Notes: a model not told the origin generated them from the letters alone. DNA of 64,000 nucleotides from Luteolibacter flavescens (GCF_025950085.1 NZ_JAPDDS010000007.1:1-64000), one strand, 5' to 3'; counted from the first letter of the stretch, positions 8,876 through 17,963 are shown. Translations and numbers: made by a program.

Positions 8876-8925
8876 TGCCGATGTTGCGATCGGGTGACGG
8901 ATGCCGCACCTCTCTCACGAGATAC

Positions 8926-8953
8926 TTGCCAGCCTGCCGTGCGGGCCTACGCT
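8926..8953 (+). promoter_or_regulatory. Putative ilvE promoter
   Basis: TTGCCA (8926-8931) and TACGCT (8948-8953) are separated by 16 bp. The implied transcription start, near 8960, is about 9 nt before the ilvE ATG, and no Shine-Dalgarno lies between. Confidence 0.4.
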
Positions 8954-8968
8954 GCACCCTCTTTTCCC

Positions 8969-9838
8969 ATGAAAATCTGGCTCGACGGCGAATTGGTGGA
9001 CGAATCCGCGGCGAAAATTTCCGTGTTCGATCACGGCTTGCTTTACGGTGACGGTGTCTTTGAAGGCATCCGCTTCTACAACCGGCGGGTCTTCCGCCTT
9101 GAGGAACACATCAAGCGCCTCTTCGAGTCCGCCCGCGCCATCGTGCTGGAGCTGCCATGGACGCCGGAGGAAGTCTGCAAGTTCGTCGTGGAGACCGTGG
9201 CAGCCAACGGCCTCGACGACGGCTACATCCGCCTCGTGGTCACCCGCGGCTCCGGCGGTCTGGGCCTGAATCCCTACCTCTGCAAGCGCGCCAGCATGTT
9301 CATCATCGCCGGCACCATCAGCCTCTATCCGCAGGAACACTATGAAAACGGCCTGTCCGTGATCACCTGTGCCACCCGCCGCCCGGCACCCGCCGCGCTG
9401 ATGCCGCAGGTGAAGTCGCTGAACTACTTGAATAACATCATGGCCAAGGTGGAGGCCATCCAGGCCGACGCGCTGGAAGCCGTGATGCTCAACGAGCAGG
9501 GCTACGTCGCCGAGTGCACCGGCGACAATATCTTCATCCTGCGCGACGGCGTCCTCTATACGCCGCTGGTGAGCGACGGTGCCCTCGACGGCGTGACCCG
9601 CCGCGTGATCCTGGAACTGGCCGACCAGCTCGGCGTGCCGACGGTGGAGAAGTCGCTGACCCGCTACGACCTCTACATCTGCGACGAATTCTTCCTCACC
9701 GGCACCGCCGCCGAGGTCATCCCGGTGGTCGCCTACGACCGCCGCGTGATCGGCACCGGCAAGCCCGGCGAGATCACGAAGCGCTTCATCGCCGCCTTCA
9801 AGGAACTGGCAGGTTCCACCGGCACCCCGATCGACTGA
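8969..9838 (+). CDS. ilvE: Branched-chain amino acid aminotransferase (class IV)
   Basis: PLP enzyme that makes or degrades Val, Leu and Ile by transamination with glutamate. The 289-residue protein belongs to fold type IV: FEGIRFYNRRVFRLEEH near the N-terminus, catalytic Lys149 in PQVKSLNYLNN, and the phosphate-binding region around TGTAAEVIPV. A D-amino-acid transaminase or aminodeoxychorismate lyase is possible in this fold, but the FEGIR and LNYLNN pattern favours IlvE. Start ATG 8969 is chosen because the homologous N-terminus MKIWLDGELV begins there. A strong terminator follows. Confidence 0.88.
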   Translation: MKIWLDGELVDESAAKISVFDHGLLYGDGVFEGIRFYNRRVFRLEEHIKRLFESARAIVLELPWTPEEVCKFVVETVAANGLDDGYIRLVVTRGSGGLGLNPYLCKRASMFIIAGTISLYPQEHYENGLSVITCATRRPAPAALMPQVKSLNYLNNIMAKVEAIQADALEAVMLNEQGYVAECTGDNIFILRDGVLYTPLVSDGALDGVTRRVILELADQLGVPTVEKSLTRYDLYICDEFFLTGTAAEVIPVVAYDRRVIGTGKPGEITKRFIAAFKELAGSTGTPID

Positions 9839-9860
9839 TCGCGGGGATTTCTTCAATCGA

Positions 9861-9903
9861 ACGGTATCTTGTGTCCGTGCCGGGCACATGATACCGTTTT
9901 TTT
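9861..9903 (+). terminator. Intrinsic terminator after ilvE, abutting the antitoxin start
   Basis: ACGGTATCTTGTGTCC (9861-9876) pairs at 14 of 16 positions with 9882-9897 across a 5-nt loop and is followed by a run of seven T (9897-9903). The GTG start of the antitoxin is at 9904, so the terminator ends exactly where the next gene begins. Confidence 0.85.
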
Positions 9904-10149
9904 GTGCAAGTGGAATTGCCGGATTCTGTCTTGGAAGGAACAGGGCTGACACCCGAGCTGGCGAAGCTCGAGGTGGCAGTGGCGCTGTATCGGGATCGCA
10001 AGGCGAGCATGGGGAAAGCCGCCCGGTTGGCCGGATTATCCCGCCCCGAATTCCAGCGTGAACTGGGCAAGCGCGGCGTGACGGTTGACTATGAGGTCGC
10101 AGACCTTCGCGCGGACGTGGAGGCGCTTCGCGGGCTGGGTTTTCCATGA
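9904..10149 (+). CDS. UPF0175-family antitoxin
   Basis: An 81-residue protein resembling the UPF0175 family, small helical DNA-binding proteins paired with DUF3368 PIN-like toxins. The pattern VELPDSVLEGTGL, ALYRDRKASMGKAARLAGLS and RPEFQRELGKRGV fits the family core. The GTG at 9904 directly follows the ilvE terminator T-run, so there is no room for a Shine-Dalgarno outside that hairpin; the mRNA may be leaderless. Its stop overlaps the toxin start by 4 nt (ATGA). Autoregulation is expected from family knowledge, not seen. Confidence 0.75.
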   Translation: MQVELPDSVLEGTGLTPELAKLEVAVALYRDRKASMGKAARLAGLSRPEFQRELGKRGVTVDYEVADLRADVEALRGLGFP

Positions 10150-10613
10150 TTGTCGTGGCTGACACATCGGCGATCAGCAACCTGATCTCGATTGGGCGAG
10201 AGAGCGTTCTTGAGTCTCTGTTTGGTGGGGTCACGATTCCTCCAGCCGTGGAGAATGAGCTTCTGAACTGGCACCGGGACATTCCGGACTTCGTGACGGT
10301 GATGAAACCGGTCGATCTGGATGCAGTCTTGAGCCTGGAGTCGGAATTGGATCCAGGCGAGGCCGAGGCAATCGTTCTGGCCAGCGAATTGAGTGCCGAT
10401 CTTCTGCTCATTGATGAACGCAAGGGCAGAATCGCGGCGGACAGGCTTGGTCTGCGATCGACAGGACTCCTCGGTGTGCTGCTGCAGGCGAAAGCTGCCG
10501 GATTGCTGGGCTCACTGAAGCCAATCTTGGGCGAACTTACCGAGCGGGCGGGGTTTCGTGTTTCTCCGGCGGTCAGGTCCGAGTTTTTGAAGTTGGCCGG
10601 AGAGTTGGAATGA
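10146..10613 (+). CDS. DUF3368 PIN-like toxin
   Basis: A 155-residue PIN-superfamily protein, putative RNase of a type II toxin-antitoxin pair. The opening VVADTSAISNL carries the first acidic metal ligand, LDPGEAEAIVLASEL the central Glu, and LLLIDERKGRIAADRLGL the C-terminal acidic motif with a conserved RxxA pattern. The gene overlaps the antitoxin gene by 4 nt, typical for translational coupling. A GCCGGA/TCCGGC hairpin follows at 10629-10648. RNA target unknown. Confidence 0.8.
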   Translation: MIVVADTSAISNLISIGRESVLESLFGGVTIPPAVENELLNWHRDIPDFVTVMKPVDLDAVLSLESELDPGEAEAIVLASELSADLLLIDERKGRIAADRLGLRSTGLLGVLLQAKAAGLLGSLKPILGELTERAGFRVSPAVRSEFLKLAGELE

Positions 10614-10752
10614 CCTGATTCACAGGATGCCGGACTTCTGTTTCCGGCGTTCAGCTCATCTGTGACTGTTTGGGCCGGTTCTCTCCCTAAATGGCGGGCC
10701 TCCGGTGATCTTTCCCGATGCCGGAAAATCGAGCAGTGGCGGGAGATTTCCT

Positions 10753-10781
10753 TTCGCATTCTGCATTCGCACTCGTAGCCT
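10753..10781 (+). promoter_or_regulatory. Putative promoter of mcsA-mcsB-clpC
   Basis: TTCGCA (10753-10758), a 17-bp spacer and TAGCCT (10776-10781) place the transcription start about 4 nt before the mcsA ATG at 10792. No CtsR-like heptad repeat operator was seen between 10614 and 10791. Confidence 0.35.
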
Positions 10782-10791
10782 TTCCCCGTTC

Positions 10792-11304
10792 ATGGACTGC
10801 GACATCTGCGGCAAGCATGCAAAGGTGCACCTCACCCAACTGGTGGGCGGGCAAATCAAGAAAATTGCCCTTTGCGACGATTGCGCCAAGGAGAAGGGAG
10901 TGACCGATCCGACGGGCTTCGCCTTGGCGGAGATGCTGCTGGGCAAGACTCCCGGCAAGGTGGTGCCGTCCGCCCCCACGGTGGCGGGCAGCGGCCGCCG
11001 ATGCCCGAATTGCGGGTTCACGTTGGAAGACCTGCGCCGCATCCGCCGCTTCGGTTGCGCGGATTGCTACGACACCTTCCGCGAGGACGTGAACCAGATG
11101 CTCCGCGGCATGCACAAGGGCTTCAAACACTGCGGCAAGGTGCCCGCGGGCATGATGGAGCTCCACGAGCGCACCCAGCGGCTGGAGGAACTTCGCGGGA
11201 AGCTCGACCAGGCCATCACCTCTGAAAATTACGAGGAAGCCGCTGGCCTGCGCGACGAGATCCGCCAGATCGAGGTCCGTGCCACCCCGGAGTCCAACGA
11301 CTGA
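10792..11304 (+). CDS. mcsA: McsA-like zinc-finger protein, activator of McsB
   Basis: Partner of the arginine kinase McsB. The 170-residue protein has four CxxC motifs: CDIC at residues 3-6, CDDC, CPNC and CADC, which in McsA bind zinc and stimulate the kinase. A C-terminal UVR domain follows (KLDQAITSENYEEAAGLRDE). In Firmicutes McsA sits in ctsR-mcsA-mcsB-clpC; here the order mcsA-mcsB-clpC is kept but ctsR is absent. ATG 10792 is chosen because MDCDIC begins the conserved region. Confidence 0.9.
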   Translation: MDCDICGKHAKVHLTQLVGGQIKKIALCDDCAKEKGVTDPTGFALAEMLLGKTPGKVVPSAPTVAGSGRRCPNCGFTLEDLRRIRRFGCADCYDTFREDVNQMLRGMHKGFKHCGKVPAGMMELHERTQRLEELRGKLDQAITSENYEEAAGLRDEIRQIEVRATPESND

Positions 11305-11309
11305 CCGCC

Positions 11310-12428
11310 ATGATGCGCTTCACCACTCTCATCAAGAACCCCGCCGACTGGATGACCGGCGAGGGCGCTGACAATGCCATCGTGCTGACGTCCCGCATCC
11401 GGCTCGCGCGCAATCTCCGCGGGGAGGCTTTCCCCGGCTGGGCGAAGAAGGAGCAGCGCCGCCATGCGCTGGAAATCATGCGGCCCGCCGTCGAGGCGCT
11501 GCCTTGCATGAAGGACGCCTTTTCCCAGGAGCTGGACGATCTGAATTCCGTCCAGAAGCAGGTGCTGGTCGAGCGTCACCTCATCAGCCGCGAGCACGCC
11601 GCACGCGGGGAGGGGAGCGCTGCCGTCATCGAGCGCCGCCAGTCGATCGCCCTGATGCTGAATGAGGAGGATCACCTGCGGATGCAGGCGATCCGCCCCG
11701 GCATGTCGCTCCGTGGTGCCTTCGAGGCGCTGTCGGCGATCGACGATGATCTTGAAAACTCGCTCGAACTCGCCTTCGACCACGAGCTGGGCTATCTGAC
11801 CACTTGCCCGACGAATCTCGGCACGGGCCTGCGGGCCTCGGCGATGCTGCATCTGCCGGCGCTCGTCCTGAGCGACCAGATCGGCCAGGTCTTGCAGGCG
11901 GTGAACAAGATCGGCCTCGCCGTGCGCGGGCTCTACGGTGAGGGCACCGAGTCGCTTGGAAACCTTTTCCAGATCTCGAACCAGTCCACGCTGGGCGAGA
12001 GCGAAGAGACAATTTTACGCAGGCTGGAGCGCGTAATCGCCCAGGTTGCGACACATGAGCGCAATGCCCGCGACAAGTTGCTCGAGGATGATCCGGCCAT
12101 GGTCAGCGACAAGATCGGTCGCGCCTACGGGGTCCTGCGACATGCGTGGATCATTGATTCCAAGGAAGCTCTGACACATCTTTCCCTGCTTCGCCTGGGT
12201 GGCGACCTCGGTTTCCTGCCCCAGGATACGGTCAAAACCTGCGATGCCCTGCTGATGGACATTCAACCGGCACACCTCCAGCTACACAGTGGCAGGAAGC
12301 TATCACCGGAAGAGCGCGACTCCATCCGAGCGGAAATCGTGCGCGGCCGGTTGCAAAGCCTCGAAGCCCCTGATATTCGTTCTACGAGAAAGAAGGACGA
12401 GTCCGACCCAGACCCTGAAATTTTATGA
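11310..12428 (+). CDS. mcsB: Protein-arginine kinase McsB
   Basis: Phosphagen-kinase-fold enzyme that phosphorylates arginines on proteins and so marks them for ClpC-ClpP degradation. The 372-residue protein shows the ATP-guanido features LTSRIRLARNLRGEAFPGW near residue 28, the family-specific NEEDHLR stretch and the nucleotide-contact region TTCPTNLGTGLRAS. The gene starts 5 nt after mcsA and overlaps clpC by 4 nt, so translation of the three proteins is probably coupled. ATG 11313 is an equivalent start. Confidence 0.92.
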   Translation: MMRFTTLIKNPADWMTGEGADNAIVLTSRIRLARNLRGEAFPGWAKKEQRRHALEIMRPAVEALPCMKDAFSQELDDLNSVQKQVLVERHLISREHAARGEGSAAVIERRQSIALMLNEEDHLRMQAIRPGMSLRGAFEALSAIDDDLENSLELAFDHELGYLTTCPTNLGTGLRASAMLHLPALVLSDQIGQVLQAVNKIGLAVRGLYGEGTESLGNLFQISNQSTLGESEETILRRLERVIAQVATHERNARDKLLEDDPAMVSDKIGRAYGVLRHAWIIDSKEALTHLSLLRLGGDLGFLPQDTVKTCDALLMDIQPAHLQLHSGRKLSPEERDSIRAEIVRGRLQSLEAPDIRSTRKKDESDPDPEIL

Positions 12429-14953
12429 ATAACTTCACTCCCAGAGCCCAACAGGTCCTGGCCCTCGCGCGAAAGGAGGCCGACCGCTTCAACCACAGCT
12501 ACGTGGGCACCGAGCATCTCCTGCTCGGCCTCATCAAGCTCGGTCAGGGAGTGGCGGTCAATGTGCTGGAACGCATGGGACTCGATCTCGAAAGCGTCCG
12601 CATGGAGGTCGAAAAGGAAGTCGGCACCGGCACCGGCCAGAAGATTTCCGGCAGCATCCCCTACACGCCCCGCGTGAAGAAGGTGCTCGCGCTGGCCAAC
12701 AAGGAAGCCAAGGCCCTGAACCACAGCTACGTGGGCACCGAGCACATCTTGCTCGGCCTGCTGCGCGAGGGTGAAGGCGTGGCCGCCCGCGTCCTGCGCC
12801 GCATGGACGTGGATATCCAGCGCACCCGCAACGAGATCCTTGCCGAGATCGACCCGAATTTCACCCCGGACGACGACGATGATGATTCGGACGACGACGA
12901 GGACGAAAACTTCGAGGACGAAGGACAGGAAGGTGGCGAAGAGCAGGAGTCCGAGGGCAAGACCAAGACCCCGGCACTCCGCGCATTCGGCCGCGACCTG
13001 ACCAAGCTCGCCCGCGACCATGAGCTCGATCCCGTGATCGGTCGTGAGTCGGAGATCGAGCGCGTCATCCAGATCCTGTGCCGCCGCACGAAGAACAACC
13101 CGGTGCTCATCGGTGAGGCTGGCGTTGGCAAGACTGCCATCGTCGAAGGCCTCGCCCAGGAGATCGCCTCGGGCAACGTGCCGGAGATCCTGCGCGACAA
13201 GAAGGTCATCACCCTAGACCTCGCCCTCATGGTGGCTGGCACGAAGTATCGCGGCCAGTTCGAGGAGCGCATCAAGGCGGTGATGGACGAGATCCGCAAG
13301 GTGAAGAACGTCATCCTCTTCATCGACGAGCTGCACACCATCGTGGGTGCCGGCTCGGCCGAGGGAGCGATGGATGCTTCCAATATCATCAAGCCCGCGC
13401 TTTCCCGCTCGGAGCTGCAGGTGGTGGGTGCGACTACCCTGAACGAGTATCGCAAGTACATCGAGAAGGACGCCGCCCTCGAGCGCCGCTTCCAGCAGGT
13501 GAAGGTGGAAGAGCCTTCCGTGGAGGATGCCATCAAGATCATGCAGGGCCTGCAGGAGAAGTACGAGGCTCACCACAAGGCGAAGTTCACGCCGGAAGCC
13601 GTCGAGGCCTCGGTGAAGCTCACCTCGCGCTATCTCACCGGACGCTATCTGCCGGACAAGGCGATCGACGTGCTCGACGAGGCAGGCGCCCGCGCCCGCA
13701 TCGGCACCATGACGCGCCCGCCGGAAATCAAGCAGCTCGAAGCGGACATCGAACAGGTGAACCGCGAGAAGATCGGCGCGATCGGCGAGCAGGATTTCGA
13801 GAAGGCCGCTTCCTTGCGCGACAAGGAGAAGCACATCAAGAAGTCGCTCGAGGAGACGCTGAAGAACTGGCGCTCGAAGTCCGAGGAAACCGTCGTCGAA
13901 GTGGGTGACGAGGACATCATGGCCGTGGTCTCGAAGTGGACCGGCGTCCCGCTCCGCCGCATGGAGGAGAAGGAAGCCGAGAAGCTGCTCAAGATGGAAG
14001 GCGAGCTGGAAGGCCGCGTGATCGGTCAGGACGAGGCGGTGAAAGCCATCTCGAAGGCCCTGCGCCGCTCGCGTGCCGACCTGAAGGACCCGCGCCGCCC
14101 GATCGGCTCGTTCCTCTTCCTCGGCCCCACCGGTGTCGGCAAGACGTATCTCGCCCGCAACCTCGCCGAGTTCATGTTCGGCGATGCGGACGCGCTCATC
14201 CAGATCGACATGTCGGAGTACATGGAGAAGTTCACCTCAAGCCGCCTGATCGGATCGCCTCCGGGCTATGTCGGCTATGAGGAAGGTGGCCAGCTTTCCG
14301 AAGCCGTCCGCCGCCGGCCTTACTCCGTGGTGCTCTTCGACGAGATCGAGAAGGCACACCCGGACGTCATGAACCTGCTCCTCCAGATCTTGGAAGAGGG
14401 CATGGTGACGGACTCGCTGGGTCGCAAGATCGACTTCCGCAACACGATCATCATCCTCACGTCGAACGTGGGTGCCTCGACCATCAAGCGTCAGACCTCG
14501 CTCGGCTTCGGTGCAATGTCGGCGGACGACTCCGACTTCGAGGGCATGAAGGAGAAGATCCTCGAGGAATCGAAGCGCTACTTCAAACCGGAGTTCCTGA
14601 ACCGCCTCGATGACCTCGTCGTCTTCCACATGCTGGAGAAGAAGGACCTCGACAAGATCGTGGACCTCGAGATCAACAAGCTGGTCAAGCGCCTGCGCGA
14701 GAAGGAGATCACCATCGAACTCGATGCCAGCGCCCGCGACCTGCTGGTCAAGAAGGGCTACGACCCATCCTACGGTGCACGTCCGATGCGCCGCGCGGTG
14801 GAGCGCTACCTGGAAGACCCGCTCGCCGAGGCCCTGCTCCGCGGCGACGTGAAGCCCGGCGACACCGCCAAGGTCATGTGCCCGGAAGGCAAGGAAGAGA
14901 TGGTCTTCGAGACCATCGGCACCCAGGCCGAACCGGACAACGCCGGCGTCTGA
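12425..14953 (+). CDS. clpC: ClpC-type AAA+ unfoldase with an acidic linker
   Basis: Hsp100 unfoldase that feeds substrates to ClpP and in known systems reads McsB-made phosphoarginine. The 842-residue protein has two Clp_N repeats ([15 protein letters not shown] and [15 protein letters not shown]), Walker A GEAGVGKT at Lys236, a middle domain with a UVR-like helix ([15 protein letters not shown]), a second Walker A GPTGVGKT at Lys573 and a C-terminal D2-small domain. Residues about 143-182, between the N-domain and D1, are strongly acidic with Asp and Glu runs, longer than the usual linker. No clpP lies in the window. A strong terminator follows. Confidence 0.95.
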   Translation: MNNFTPRAQQVLALARKEADRFNHSYVGTEHLLLGLIKLGQGVAVNVLERMGLDLESVRMEVEKEVGTGTGQKISGSIPYTPRVKKVLALANKEAKALNHSYVGTEHILLGLLREGEGVAARVLRRMDVDIQRTRNEILAEIDPNFTPDDDDDDSDDDEDENFEDEGQEGGEEQESEGKTKTPALRAFGRDLTKLARDHELDPVIGRESEIERVIQILCRRTKNNPVLIGEAGVGKTAIVEGLAQEIASGNVPEILRDKKVITLDLALMVAGTKYRGQFEERIKAVMDEIRKVKNVILFIDELHTIVGAGSAEGAMDASNIIKPALSRSELQVVGATTLNEYRKYIEKDAALERRFQQVKVEEPSVEDAIKIMQGLQEKYEAHHKAKFTPEAVEASVKLTSRYLTGRYLPDKAIDVLDEAGARARIGTMTRPPEIKQLEADIEQVNREKIGAIGEQDFEKAASLRDKEKHIKKSLEETLKNWRSKSEETVVEVGDEDIMAVVSKWTGVPLRRMEEKEAEKLLKMEGELEGRVIGQDEAVKAISKALRRSRADLKDPRRPIGSFLFLGPTGVGKTYLARNLAEFMFGDADALIQIDMSEYMEKFTSSRLIGSPPGYVGYEEGGQLSEAVRRRPYSVVLFDEIEKAHPDVMNLLLQILEEGMVTDSLGRKIDFRNTIIILTSNVGASTIKRQTSLGFGAMSADDSDFEGMKEKILEESKRYFKPEFLNRLDDLVVFHMLEKKDLDKIVDLEINKLVKRLREKEITIELDASARDLLVKKGYDPSYGARPMRRAVERYLEDPLAEALLRGDVKPGDTAKVMCPEGKEEMVFETIGTQAEPDNAGV

Positions 14954-14972
14954 CCGAGATACCAGTCAAACC

Positions 14973-15007
14973 AACGCCCGCCTGTGGAAACGCAGGCGGG
15001 CGTTTTT
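14973..15007 (+). terminator. Intrinsic terminator of the mcsA-mcsB-clpC operon
   Basis: AACGCCCGCCTG (14973-14984) pairs perfectly with 14993-15004 across an 8-nt loop and ends in a T-run. Confidence 0.9.
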
Positions 15008-15056
15008 GTTTTCCGCTCGGATCGAGGTGGGCGGAAGTTTGGTTGCTCAGTCGTGC

Positions 15057-15500
15057 TCACCTCTCCCGGTCTTGCCGGGGATCGGGGTCGCCACGCTGGG
15101 GAACGGAGGGTTGGCCGGTGGCGGCGTGGCGGAGCTTGAGGATGGTGTTCCTCTCGGCGACGAGCCGCATGCTGCCGCCGCGGACGGGGTGGTTACTACG
15201 GATATAGTAGTCGTCGGTGACCTCGATCTCTCGCCAGAGGCCGCGCAGCACGTTCACGCGGCCGTTTTCCGTGAGCACCTTCTTCTCGAACCCCACGGTC
15301 CTCAGGGTGACCTCGAAGGGTGCTGGCACGCGTCCCGCATCGTCGGTGAAATCCACCTCCACGCGCAGCGGCCCGACATACAGGGCGACGAGCGCCGCGA
15401 GCGGGAGGAGCAGGAGACCGTAGGGGCGACGCCGTTTTTTCCGCTCGGGCAGGGGAGGGGGCTCCAGGCGCGGCGGCAACGGCGGCGGCTCGATGTTCAT
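15057..15500 (-). CDS. Small membrane-anchored protein with proline-rich N-terminus
   Basis: Unrecognised 147-residue protein. A proline-rich cytoplasmic tail (residues 1-20, PPPLPP and PPPLPE) and a basic KKRRR patch precede one transmembrane helix (residues 28-43), then a beta-rich external domain of about 90 residues. The topology is N-in single-pass. Last gene of a four-gene minus-strand operon; its ATG overlaps the stop of the upstream gene by 4 nt. Function unknown. Confidence 0.6.
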   Translation of the reverse strand: MNIEPPPLPPRLEPPPLPERKKRRRPYGLLLLPLAALVALYVGPLRVEVDFTDDAGRVPAPFEVTLRTVGFEKKVLTENGRVNVLRGLWREIEVTDDYYIRSNHPVRGGSMRLVAERNTILKLRHAATGQPSVPQRGDPDPRQDRER

Positions 15501-16756
15501 GGCACCTGGTTGAGCAGCCGCACCGTGTCCGGCGCCGGGCGGAGCAGAGTGATCTTGCGCCCCTCGGGGGTGGTGACCGCCGTGCCTATGGCCGGTGGTT
15601 CATCCGTGCCGGCGAGCGACGAGACGAGATCTGCCGCGGCCGTGGCGAAGTCGTCTGCGGACTTCTCCGAGTCAAAGCGGATGTCCCACGTCAGGTGCAT
15701 GTCCACGTCATTCGTCGCGCTGAGGCGGAAGCGGTCGCCGCGCCACGCATCGCCCAGCTTGGAGAATTCTTCGCCGAGCGGTTCGAGCCAAAGCTTCAGG
15801 CCCAGCATGCCCGCGCTTTCTTCCACGAGCATGTTGCCGGTCGTCTCCGGCAGCTCCACGGGCAGCGCCTCGATGCCCTCGTGCTCGGGGAAGAAGTCGG
15901 CGGTCAGCACGGGTGGCTTGTGAAAGGCGGACAAGATCTCTTCCTGATCCATCAGGCGACCCGCCCGCGGCACGCCGAGGACGGAGGGAAAGGTGGCGAT
16001 GCCCCTGACGAATGCGGGCAGGTTTGCCATCAACTCGCGCGCCTCGGCGTTGTCCGTCAGCCCCGTGAAACCGGTGCCGAGCGCCTGGCGGGCAAGAAAG
16101 CGATTCTCCACCGCCATCGCCGCGCCGTGATGGATCGCCTCGCGGCAGAGCGCGGCTTCATCACCGGGCCAGCCGGGGGCGGGCGGGTAGTGCTGGTGGA
16201 TGAGGATGCGGCACAGCGCGCGGATCAATGCAGCCTGATCCGGCACGGCCTGCGGGTCGAAGCGGTCCGTCACCCAGCCTTCGCCGCTCTGCTCATCGAA
16301 CCACGAGCGCGCGCCGACCGACTTCGTTGCCGCGAGTTGGGCGGCGAAGCGATCATCCTGCGTGAGCAGGCCCATCAGTGCCCAGGCCTGCTGCCGGGAG
16401 TCGAGACCGTGCGGGCCGTAGCGCGCCTCGATGGAGGCGACGATGCGGTCGCGCAGTTCCTCGCCCGCGATGCGATGGACCTGCGGGTTGCTTTTGAAAT
16501 CGAAGCCGAGGGCGTTCTCGACGAATTCGATCAACTCCGGCGAGACCTTCACCTCGCCGCCACCCTGGGCGAGCGAGCGCAGGCTTTCATTCTCGCGTTT
16601 CAGCAGGGCGATCTCGTTTTCGAGGGCGATGACCTGGCCTTCCGTGTCCCTGCCTTCCGTCACCCTCGCCGCGCTGCGCCATTGGAGGCCCTGCATCCAG
16701 CCTGCGGTGCCGACGGCCGCACCGAGCAGCCATGGGAGAAGTGTTTGGGGGCGCAT
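15497..16756 (-). CDS. Membrane-anchored coiled-coil protein of unknown function
   Basis: A 419-residue protein with an N-terminal membrane anchor (LLPWLLGAAVGTAGWMQG), a short coiled coil (residues 37-62, QVIALENEIALLKRENESL) and a large external domain that I cannot assign. It has EAIHHGAAMAVENRFLARQA and RLMDQEEILSAF but no zinc-peptidase HExxH or other catalytic signature. It follows the paralogue pair by 25 nt and overlaps the small membrane gene by 4 nt, so the four proteins may work together at the cell envelope. Confidence 0.6.
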   Translation of the reverse strand: MRPQTLLPWLLGAAVGTAGWMQGLQWRSAARVTEGRDTEGQVIALENEIALLKRENESLRSLAQGGGEVKVSPELIEFVENALGFDFKSNPQVHRIAGEELRDRIVASIEARYGPHGLDSRQQAWALMGLLTQDDRFAAQLAATKSVGARSWFDEQSGEGWVTDRFDPQAVPDQAALIRALCRILIHQHYPPAPGWPGDEAALCREAIHHGAAMAVENRFLARQALGTGFTGLTDNAEARELMANLPAFVRGIATFPSVLGVPRAGRLMDQEEILSAFHKPPVLTADFFPEHEGIEALPVELPETTGNMLVEESAGMLGLKLWLEPLGEEFSKLGDAWRGDRFRLSATNDVDMHLTWDIRFDSEKSADDFATAAADLVSSLAGTDEPPAIGTAVTTPEGRKITLLRPAPDTVRLLNQVP

Positions 16757-16781
16757 GTGGAAATCGGTCGTGGGGGCAGGG

Positions 16782-17351
16782 TCAGCGGATGAGTCCCTGC
16801 TTGGACGCGGATTCCCATTCGGTCAAGGGATTGAAGCCCGTGAGAGCGCTGCCCAGCAATGCCTCGATCACCCCGGGCTGCTGGACGTCGATGGTCTCCG
16901 GCGTGGAGACGACGCCATCCGCGTCGTAGGGGTAAACGATGCGCCGGAGTGGCGAGACGTCCTTCAGCGGATGACCGGGTTGCGCGCTGAATATCTGCAC
17001 CTCGGCGACCTTGCCATAGGTGGGCCCGGATTTCGCATGGTAGCCGAAGCGGCACTTCAACAAGCGCTCGCCCTTGCCATCGAAGATCTCACAGGTCAGC
17101 GGGCTGCCCGCCTCGCTGATCCGATAGACGACCCTCCGCAAGTCGGCCCCCTCAGAGCCGAATGACTTCTCGTAAACCTTCGACGAATTCGCCGCGGAGA
17201 CATCAGGAGAGCGCAGCGGTTGCTTGGCCGTGGCCTGCACCGCTGCGGGTGGAGCCGAGGAGAACCACGCCAGGGCGAGATACCCGGCGGGGAGGGCCAT
17301 CGCCGCGATCAGCAGCAGTTTTCCCGGTGCTCCCATGCGATCGTGAGACAA
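16782..17351 (-). CDS. Exported protein, paralogue B of a tandem pair
   Basis: A 189-residue protein with an N-terminal membrane/signal segment (KLLLIAAMALPAGYLALAWF) and an external domain. It shares with its upstream neighbour the core PLTCEIFDGKG, a conserved GY and TYGK, and the block RRIVYPYDADG. The repeated YDxxG pattern resembles YD/RHS-like beta segments, but the protein is too short for that class. The gene is 9 nt downstream of its paralogue. Function unknown. Confidence 0.6.
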   Translation of the reverse strand: MSHDRMGAPGKLLLIAAMALPAGYLALAWFSSAPPAAVQATAKQPLRSPDVSAANSSKVYEKSFGSEGADLRRVVYRISEAGSPLTCEIFDGKGERLLKCRFGYHAKSGPTYGKVAEVQIFSAQPGHPLKDVSPLRRIVYPYDADGVVSTPETIDVQQPGVIEALLGSALTGFNPLTEWESASKQGLIR

Positions 17352-17360
17352 GGTGTCAGA

Positions 17361-17936
17361 TCAGCGACCGCCCACGGGCTTCGCATTCGGGTTCGCCTTT
17401 GGCGCCGGCTTTTGGCCGTCGAAGGGGTCGAACTCGAGGGCGGACGGACCGAAGACTTCATCCGCATACTTGCCAGGCCTGAGGGTGATGGCGATCGGGG
17501 CGTTGCGGTTGCCGAGAGCGTCGTAGGTGTAGATGAAGCGGCGGACCGGGATCTCCTTGCCGGCCGGGCCGGTGCGCTTCACGCGGGCATCGAACATCTG
17601 CTCCTCGATCAGCTTGCCGTAGGTCAGGCCCGGCTTCGGGTCGTAGCCATAGCGGGACTTGAAAAGGCGCACTCCCTTGCCGTCGAAGATATCGCAGGTG
17701 AGGGGATTCCCCTCGGGGCTGAGGCGATAGACCGTCTTCAGCACCGGGCGGCCTTCCGGGCTCACCGTCTTTTTCGTGATCACCGTCATGTCGCGCGTCC
17801 GCTCGAAGAATTCGCGGGAGCCATCCTTGTTGGTCTTCACGCTGGCGTAGGGGCCTTGCACTTCCAGGCCGGGCACGGCGGCGCTGGCGATGCCGCAGGA
17901 GAGGGCGGCGATGGCGACGAGGGTTTTCAGGTTCAT
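17361..17936 (-). CDS. Secreted protein, paralogue A of a tandem pair
   Basis: A 191-residue protein with a clean cleavable signal peptide (MNLKTLVAIAALSCGIASA, cleavage before AVPG). The mature domain contains PLTCDIFDGKG, SRYGYD, TYGK and RRFIYTYDALGN, each matched in the neighbouring paralogue, so the two arose by tandem duplication. Unlike paralogue B it appears fully secreted. It is the first gene of the minus-strand operon running to 15057 and is divergent from folP. The internal ATG at 17936 is preferred because it starts the signal peptide. Confidence 0.65.
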   Translation of the reverse strand: MNLKTLVAIAALSCGIASAAVPGLEVQGPYASVKTNKDGSREFFERTRDMTVITKKTVSPEGRPVLKTVYRLSPEGNPLTCDIFDGKGVRLFKSRYGYDPKPGLTYGKLIEEQMFDARVKRTGPAGKEIPVRRFIYTYDALGNRNAPIAITLRPGKYADEVFGPSALEFDPFDGQKPAPKANPNAKPVGGR

Positions 17937-17963
17937 GGGCGCGGAGATTAGGACTTGGCCGGA

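Noticed and set aside
8915-10759. 614-codon minus-strand frame over ilvE and the toxin-antitoxin genes
   Set aside because: It runs through a strong plus-strand terminator and three genes with clear family motifs on the other strand.
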